Assembly (NCBI GenBank): GCA_949592205.1 | Contig: CATIUR010000001.1 | Coordinates: forward strand, 69,731,559 to 69,795,558 | DNA from: Helichrysum umbraculigerum | Lineage: Eukaryota > Streptophyta > Magnoliopsida > Asterales > Asteraceae | Reading direction: 5' to 3' | DNA: 64,000 nt | Part shown: one piece after another, positions 57,631 through 64,000 of the stretch | How the letters are laid out: each line of letters begins with the position of its first letter | Numbering within the stretch: the stretch's first letter is position 1 | Position numbers and translations under genes: made by a program | The notes under the pieces: model-generated | Told to the model about the DNA's origin: nothing | Database searches by the model: none | Seen by the model: only the letters and a program-made list of their open reading frames with translations

Positions 57631-58401
57631 TGTAACACCCCAAAATTTTAAGTATTATTTTTAAAGGTAAAAATAAGTGTATTAAGTTATTTTTATTATA
57701 AGAGGCATAAAATAATTATAAATGTGATCGGTTTAAAATTTTCAGACAATAATAATTACGGGGGAGTAAAATTTAACATACATATCTATTCAAACACATA
57801 CACATACGTACATGTTAAGGAATTGGGTCTGGAAAGTTGAAGAAACAAGGAGAAAGAACACATGAGCTAAATTCATCACCAAAATCATTCCAAAACTCTA
57901 AATCAAAGCTTAAGAACTCAAATTCATGTAGTAATCATCAACGTCAACTAAGGTATGATCTTGTTCTTCGATTATTCTAACCTAGAAACGGGTTTTTGAG
58001 GAGTTTGAGTGATTGATAACTTCTAAAACGAAATTGATGGTAGTTTTGCTTAATTATTGTTACTTAAGCCTAAATGAGGGTGTGTTAACCTAAATTAATC
58101 TAAAGGTTGTAAATTAAGTAGGTGTTCTTGGTGATTATGGTGATCATAGTGAGTTGTAAAATGAAATTTGGTGATAGTTATGTAAAATTCGATGTTAGTT
58201 AGCATAATAATGATTGTTGTTAACATGCATTATGCTAGTCAAAAAATGAAGAATTATGGATAGTGTTCTTGATGATGAAAGTGGGTAATGTTGAAAAGTT
58301 ACAAAATAATGATAATCACCTTAATTGCTAGCTAAAGAAGTTGTTATGATGTTTATTTTGATGTTTAGTATAATAATACAAGTAACTAAACCATGGAAAT
58401 G
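57631..58401 (+). repeat. LTR of element H, first part, cut by element E
   Basis: Starts TGTAACACCCC after a purine tract. It is interrupted at 58401 by the 5' LTR of E. The end is outside the window. Confidence 0.65.
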
Positions 58402-58772
58402 TGATTTGACGTAAAAAGTCATGTTTTACGCACATCTTTTACCTCATATTTAGCACTAAATTAACAAAATCATGCCAATAAAGCTCACATTTACCACATT
58501 TTGTTAAAAAGGTCTAAACTTTAGAAATATTTCAAAAACAACGGTAAATGGACGAAAAACATACTTAAATAGGCACAATTCGTTCGACACGCTACTTTAT
58601 CGTAAAACTCTGATCTGGGACTTAATAATTATCTTAAAATGTAGGTCTGGAGAATACATACACGTGGACATAAAGAACGATGAAAACGGATCAAGAACGA
58701 AGAAGATAGGGCTAAACGAGTTATGATCCAGCACACAAGACTTACGATCCAGCACACAAGACCACGACCAAG

Positions 58773-58967
58773 GGGATACCACCCTCTAAGGGCCGTATAC
58801 CCCCTTAAAAGGGCCGTATACCCCCTTTTGGGGTGGTATACCCCCTTCTAGGGGTGGTATACCCACTCTATGCTGCCGGATACGCCCCGTTTACTACCGA
58901 ATACGCCCTATTTGCTACCGAATATGCCCCTTTTGGTGTCGAATACGCCCCTTTTGGTGTCGAATTT
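58773..58967 (+). repeat. U3 array of ~21-bp units in E LTR
   Basis: About nine units. The left ones read GGGCCGTATACCCCCTT and the right ones drift to CCGAATACGCCCCTTTT. GTATAC and the flanking GGG/CCC are palindromic. It ends about 75 bp before the TATA box. Confidence 0.85.
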
Positions 58968-59040
58968 CATAGCTCGGGGGTGTATTTCAGTGTTAAATCG
59001 AGAGCGAAGGTGTTAAGTGTAAAATTGTAACTTGTGAGCC

Positions 59041-59049
59041 TATAAATAG
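59041..59049 (+). promoter_or_regulatory. TATA box of E LTR
   Basis: TATAAATAG followed by a CT-rich leader. Confidence 0.7.
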
Positions 59050-59640
59050 AGGCTTTCACCTCCTCATTCAACACACCTACACCTTCAATCTCATTCTTCA
59101 TTCAATTCTACTCTTTTGTAATTTTATTTTCTTAGTTAGTTTCTCTCTCTAACTTCTCTCTCTAGAGAGTTAGAGAGCTATTAGAGGGTAGCTAGTAGAT
59201 TAGAGGAGAGATAATCGTTGTAATAAAGGAGTATTGCTGTTCAAGCTGGTATTCAAGGATTGCAATTATTTTCTCTCTATTACGCTGCTCTATTATCCGG
59301 TGATATCTATTCCCTCATACTGTTATTATGTCTGAATTATCCATGCGTAATATTATGGTATGTGCTTTAATTATTGCCATGTTTATTGAGTAGTGTAATA
59401 TTGTGATTGTTGAAATGTAGATATTTAGGAGTAGGGATGATGTTAAATTAATCTTTAATTAAATATGTGATTGGAAATTGTTATGTTATGTATCGGGTTA
59501 AATTTCTGAAGCTGTAGATCTAAACCACCCATTTCACTCTTTCCAAGCTTTAACGTGACTATTACTTTAGTATTAGGACTTGATCAACCCTAGTATCGGT
59601 AGATAGTTATCTGTGTTGTTGTTGAAACTGTGGACATGCT

Positions 59641-59716
59641 GTAAAACGGCCCAGTACTTAGTATAGCGCTTGAAACACCGCTGGTGGAGTACAAATGCGT
59701 GGAAGCTACGGACCGG
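59641..59716 (+). other. Conserved LTR core motif in E
   Basis: Shares 'agtatagcg..tgaaacac..ggtggagtacaaatgcgtggaagct' with the LTRs at 1762-1997, 3655-3720 and 53315-53552. AGTACT can pair with AGTAC across the core, and AGCG with CGCT inside it. Confidence 0.65.
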
Positions 59717-60661
59717 TCGTAAGCATATGACACCGTGGATACCTGGAAGTCACCCTTCCTGAACATGGTCTAGGTATATATTAAAGCCGTGGAACTGCTG
59801 AAAAACGTAGTATACACCGTGAAACGAACCTAGGGATGAACGTTTGATCGCAAAGGAGGGTCTACCCCTTGACAGAAGTATTTGTGCACCTCAACTAAGT
59901 TTATGGGATTTGGAAAAGAAAGCGAACATTCAGCTGTAGTGTAAGATGCTTAAACCCCCTTATCCAACATAACTGATAGTTTAACATACAATTGCAACCA
60001 ATTAGTACAAACCTTAATAAAAATCAATTAGAACTAGGTGTTAAGAACGGTCAGAAATTAAATATCGGTCTGTTACCTTATTCATGCACCCACGGTTAAT
60101 CCCAAGAAGGGTCACTTGTCCTCATCGGACAATGTTGGGGGTTGAGCAGCCTGATCTGATCAGAATCATGATAGCCTTCCGCTTTAAATCATAGGGTGCT
60201 AGTGTTTACACCCAACCTCTGTTGATAGTATTTAAGGAAAGTCTCCAATCATCTTTTATAATAAACATCATCCCGAAACCTGAATATTGAAACTTCAACA
60301 ATCACAACTCTATCTATCTTCTTACCCTATCTATAGTGTAGTATATTACTTTCATGCATCTTAGTTAAATTAGAAAATACCAAAAACAAACCCTACCTGC
60401 TCTATTAAACCCATCTTATTAGCTACTATTCTCTGAGGTATTCAATTCATTTCGATTCGCTCCGATTTTAAGAACGACACCTGAGTCAAACTTACCGCTT
60501 ACTACCCTAATACCCTTAGAGCAGTAGGTAGTAATAAAGCTTAGGCTTCCCAGCAAAATATAAATTTAAAACCACCCTCAGATCGCCTGCCTCGAGCGTA
60601 AGGTCCGGCAATGACAAGGAAGTGATTCCTTGACCGACCGTTCGGGGCACAATCAGTTTTT

Positions 60662-60679
60662 TTGCGCCGCTTCCGGGGA
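60662..60679 (+). other. Degenerate primer binding site of element E
   Basis: TTGCGCCGCTTCCGGGGA lies 6 bp after the LTR, matching the tRNA-Asp site of element A's type at 15 of 18 positions. Confidence 0.7.
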
Positions 60680-60821
60680 TCGCAGAACGTTGTGATTTGA
60701 AAACATACCTTATAATTAAAAGCCCTTAGGAGAACCTTTCGTTTAAGCCTATCTTTTTCGAAAGTTATTGCTTCCTTAGAATAGTTTAGTTTAGTTATTA
60801 AAATATAAAAACAATAAAAAT

Positions 60822-62329
60822 ATGAAAATTCAAAAACCATCTGATTCCGTTTCTAGCCCAGTTTCTCTGTTCTCTCACAAGACAGCAGAGGAGATGATGG
60901 CAATGGATGATTCCGAATTTTTTGATTTTATGGAAAAAGAATTAGAGGATAACTCCTTTTGTTCTCCATTCCCCGAAGTCAAAGAAATCTCAAATGTCCA
61001 AGAAATCGGGATCAGGCAAAAACACTTTGACCTAGAATTAGAGGAATCTCAGTAGAAGATATCAACTTATGATACTCACACTTTAAGTAGTCAACTTACC
61101 CTTGACCCTGAGATTTCTTCACTTCTGGCTAAATACCCACACTATGTTAGGCCGCCTGACCTTCCCAAAAAACTACCATTCGGCACTGAGGTTTACTTTT
61201 ATCCACCTATGTTAAGATTAGATAGAAATGAACGTCTCCACTGCTTGGATGAATACTTTGAATATGATTTCCCTGACATTTTGAGATCCTATCCTACCAC
61301 ACAGGATAAGAAACCCTCATGTTCGGATGATCATAGATTCAAATCAGGAGACACCTACATAGTTAAACCATTTCAAGGATGTCCAGTCCAACCTAGGTAC
61401 ACCATAGTTAAAACTATACTAAAAGGACCACCCACTGACATCATTGAAATCACAGATATTCCACCCGAGACTGAAACCGAGCGTCATGTCGGAAATTCTT
61501 TTAAACCAGATAGGAGAATAGATATATGTGCCAATTTTCTGAAATATCTTAAAATATATGATTTCCCTTTTTCGGTTGACCAAAGACCTTTGTGACTATT
61601 GAACACAGAATTTTAGGACTCCGTGCTAATTATACTAGAAAAGATGAGTTATTACTAACATTAGATCTAGACCTGTTAATGAATTTACTTGCTAATACAG
61701 ATTATCACCCTGTTTCATCAACACGGATTAATCGGTATATTGCGGATCTAGTTAGTGAACTCGAATTTTGGATAGAGCGTGACCCTATAATTCCAACCTT
61801 ACTTCCTCGGAAAATACCATTTTTTGTTGATCCTGCCGTCTATTTAAACAATAAACTGATAGAAATTTTTCCAAATGCAACTAAGGAAGCTATTGAGAAA
61901 TCTTTCTGTATTAAACGGAAAGATATTCACATTAAGCTAATTCAGTTATTTCAAACATCAAAATTTCCTTTCACGCTTCAACAAAAATTACTTTTTAAAG
62001 AATTGTCGGTAGCAGTTCACGCTACTACCGGAAATCCTGATTCAAAAGAAGAAAATGAATTTTTAAAAATATTGGAAAAATTACTTCATGATCTTAATTT
62101 TTTAGACGACGGACCACGAGATGGCATTTCAAATCCCAAGAAAGTTAAACGAGAATTTAATAAATTTGTTGATGCACTTATAGAATTAGGATACGAGGAG
62201 AGGAGTTCTCTGAACGAATTTGAATTATTTTTCTTAAACTCCGCCGACCTAATCTATCACATCACTAAAGTGCTCCGATTTTCATTTATCCCACGTTACA
62301 CTTTTCCTCAGCCTCGGGCCCTGAATTAA
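60822..62329 (+). pseudogene. Unrecognised ~500-codon ORF of element E in place of gag-pol
   Basis: Starts at ATG 60822. One stop (61053) and one frame change near 61580-61595 break an otherwise continuous frame ending at 62329. The N-terminus is acidic ('MAMDDSEFFDFMEKELEDN'). The middle includes 'YPHYVRPPDLPKKLPFGTEV' and 'ERLHCLDEYFEYDFPDIL'. The C-terminal half is rich in Leu, Phe and Lys ('LLLTLDLDLLMNLLANTDYHP', 'TLQQKLLFKELSVAVHATTG', 'NEFELFFLNSADLIYHITKVL') and probably helical. There is no zinc knuckle, D-T/S-G protease site, RT or integrase motif. The post-pol hairpin motif follows at once. It could be an accessory protein of a non-autonomous element, an Ogre-like ORF1 or a captured gene; I cannot assign it. 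Confidence 0.7.
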
Positions 62330-62344
62330 TTTTTTGAAAAGTTG

Positions 62345-62388
62345 AGCCATTGACTTTAAAACAAAGCGCTTATTAGGAGGCAACCCAA
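62345..62388 (+). other. Post-ORF hairpin-like block plus AAACAAAGCGCT motif in E
   Basis: GTTGAGCCATTGAC followed by AAAACAAAGCGCT and 'ggaggcaaccc', as after the integrase of F (6450-6493). In E it directly follows the unknown ORF. Confidence 0.6.
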
Positions 62389-63971
62389 TTTTAATAAATA
62401 AATCAAGTAGTCAATTTAGTTAATTGCATAGTAGTTTAAATTTTCAGTTTATTTATTTTCTGCGTAAAAGTTAGGTTTTTAAATTTTTAAAAATTATCTT
62501 TGAAAATGTTCTTTAAATTTTATCTCATCTTTTATCACTCAATGTTTAAATTTTGTTTAATTATTTAACGTCAATTAAACAATTGGCAAAAATTAAGCAA
62601 CTTTTAAATGAGATTAAAATTAGAACGCAAAAATATTCTAAGTTTTTAAATAAAACCTTTTTAACCTAATTACCATTTAGTTTCATTAAATTACCACTGG
62701 GGGTAAAAAGGTAAAAGTAAAAATGGGTAAGGAGGATGAAAAGCAAAAATCAAAAACATTTTTTCACTTTCTTTCTCCTCCCTCTCTTTGTTCAGCCGAA
62801 ACCCACCACCACCACCATGCCTCCATCAAAAATCCACCATTTTTGAAGATCTTGAGCTCTACATTCTCCATTTTCTTTGCTTGTGTGCTTCATTTATCAT
62901 CTTTGCATCATCCTTAAGGTAAATCCCTCACTCAAAAGCCCTAATTCATGATTTTGCAAAAGCTTGGGTTTCAAACTTGAAAGTTGCAAATTAGTGGTTA
63001 AAGTTAGTACTTTTGGTGTTATTACTTGCTTGAGAATGATTATATGATGATATGTGATAGTAATCTAGTGATTTCATGTGATATTGATGAACTTTGATTT
63101 TCAAAGTGATGAACTTTGACTTTTTGTTGACTTTTTAGCTAGAATTGTTCATGTTTGACTTTTAATGATGAAAGTTGCTTATAATAATGTGTTGAACATG
63201 AGTAAACTAGTTTGAATTAGTTAAGTGATTGGTTTAATGACTTTTGAAGATTAAAGTAAGCATTTTTATGAGTATCATTATTTTAATTAAAATCTTTCAA
63301 AACTAAATGATACTTGTGCAAATATTGGCATGATAAGCTTACTTGAATTTTCGAAAACTTGCTCTTAAAAGAGTAAAATGACTAGTTGCAATATGAAAGT
63401 TGTATCATTTTAGTTAATAAAGTGTTTGAGACTTTCAAGTAGCAAGTCATATTTTTAAATAAACCAATACTATAATTATGTCATTTATAGATTAAGCATT
63501 GAGTTGTTGGTTGATTTCATTAATCATTTTGCAAAAGCTTGACTAACACTTAATGTTGACATCTTCAAATACATAATATGGTCAAAGTTTCATCACTAGT
63601 GTTCTAAGCTTATGGTAAGTGCAAAAGCCTTGATTAAAATGAGGTAATTATAAGATTCTAAAGCCCTGATACTTATTTAGTTATGTACGATTGCACAAGT
63701 TCATGTTTAAAGTCATTTCTTGGAATTATTTACAAAGTAAGAACATTTGCCCTAGAAAAGTGCTTGCGACATCTAACATAGCTTAAGAAACTGTTTGGTG
63801 AGAAATTTGAGGTTTGGTGATTGCGGTTTGGTTGCAATGTATCTTTCTAGGTTATGGATTATTCAATTTTTAAAGCCTACATTTCGAATTTTTGTTAAAA
63901 ATTTGGGATAACTTAATGAATTCATATACCTATGATCATGATGCACACTAATTACCTTTTTATCTTGACAG
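62389..63971 (+). other. Leader and intron-like sequence of element E
   Basis: AT-rich. The stretch 62723-62917 could be a short leader exon or untranslated leader. A possible donor AAGGTAAAT lies at about 62917-62925 and a possible acceptor TCTTGACAG ends at 63971. In between are T-rich stretches typical of plant introns and repeated 'ttttgcaaaagcttg' blocks (near 62953 and 63530). The arrangement parallels the intron of A's 3' ORF. Confidence 0.5.
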
Positions 63972-64000
63972 ATGAAGTCTGACTCTACAGCTATCCATCC
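63972..64000 (+). CDS. Start of a possible 3' ORF of E, cut by window edge
   Basis: ATG directly after the possible splice acceptor; nine codons (MKSDSTAIH) before the window ends. By analogy with A this may be the second exon of E's 3' ORF. Too short to identify. Confidence 0.3.

Larger units (their letters stand above)
58402..60655 (+). repeat. 5' LTR of element E (2254 bp)
   Basis: Starts TGATTTGACGTAAAAAGTCATG, like the other Athila-type LTRs, and ends GGGGCACAATCA directly before a primer-site-like sequence. It has a 21-bp U3 array (58773-58967), a TATA box (59041-59049), CT-rich leader and the conserved 'gtatagcgcttgaaacac' core (59641-59716). The 3' LTR is outside the window. Confidence 0.85.

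Noticed and set aside
1..64000. Host protein-coding or structural RNA genes
   Set aside because: None seen; every frame with recognisable domains belongs to a retrotransposon.

Overview
The window is repeat DNA from a large plant genome. I found no host gene, tRNA gene or rRNA gene. All recognisable coding sequence belongs to LTR retrotransposons: Athila-type Ty3/gypsy, chromodomain Ty3/gypsy of Tekay/Del type, and one Sirevirus-like Ty1/copia. The style of the elements suggests a eudicot, and the 3' ORF of the copia element resembles proteins I associate with Asteraceae genomes. That taxonomic guess is inference.

The main structure is a nest of insertions. Element A (Athila-type, +) spans 10782-49089 between a 5-bp target duplication GTCTC. 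Inside its pol-3'ORF junction sits element D (chromovirus, +), 18523-42065, duplication CAACT. Inside D's RNase H/integrase junction sits element C (Ty1/copia, -), 23279-38047, duplication TGTTG. Inside C's polyprotein sits element B (chromovirus, +), 30191-35906, duplication TGTAC. LTR divergence counted by eye falls in the same order: about 2% for A, just under 1% for D and C, and two differences in about 1.1 kb for B. A itself lies in the 3' LTR of an older Athila-type element F (pol remnant from 4402, LTR 9293-10781 continuing at 49095-49633). F appears to lie in a decayed chromovirus G (LTR 50663-56640), and G in a further element H (LTR start 57631). A solo LTR with duplication GGAAG (52122-54503) interrupts G's LTR. 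Element E (5' LTR 58402-60655) interrupts H's LTR and runs off the right edge.

Layout: 1-4401 broken LTR pieces in both orientations; 4402-9292 decayed pol and 3' region of F; 9293-49633 the nest; 49634-58401 remnants of G and H with a solo LTR and two minisatellites; 58402-64000 element E.

Most pol genes are broken by stops or frameshifts. The longest intact pol segment is the RNase H-integrase-chromodomain reading frame of B, but B has lost gag, protease and most of RT. The features that most deserve follow-up are: an unrecognised ~500-codon reading frame where E should carry gag-pol; an inverted LTR end at the left border of D that still has a perfect target duplication; paired hairpin plus polypurine modules in A and F; a conserved fold-back motif in the transcribed part of several diverged LTRs; and family-specific repeat arrays at a fixed place upstream of the TATA box.
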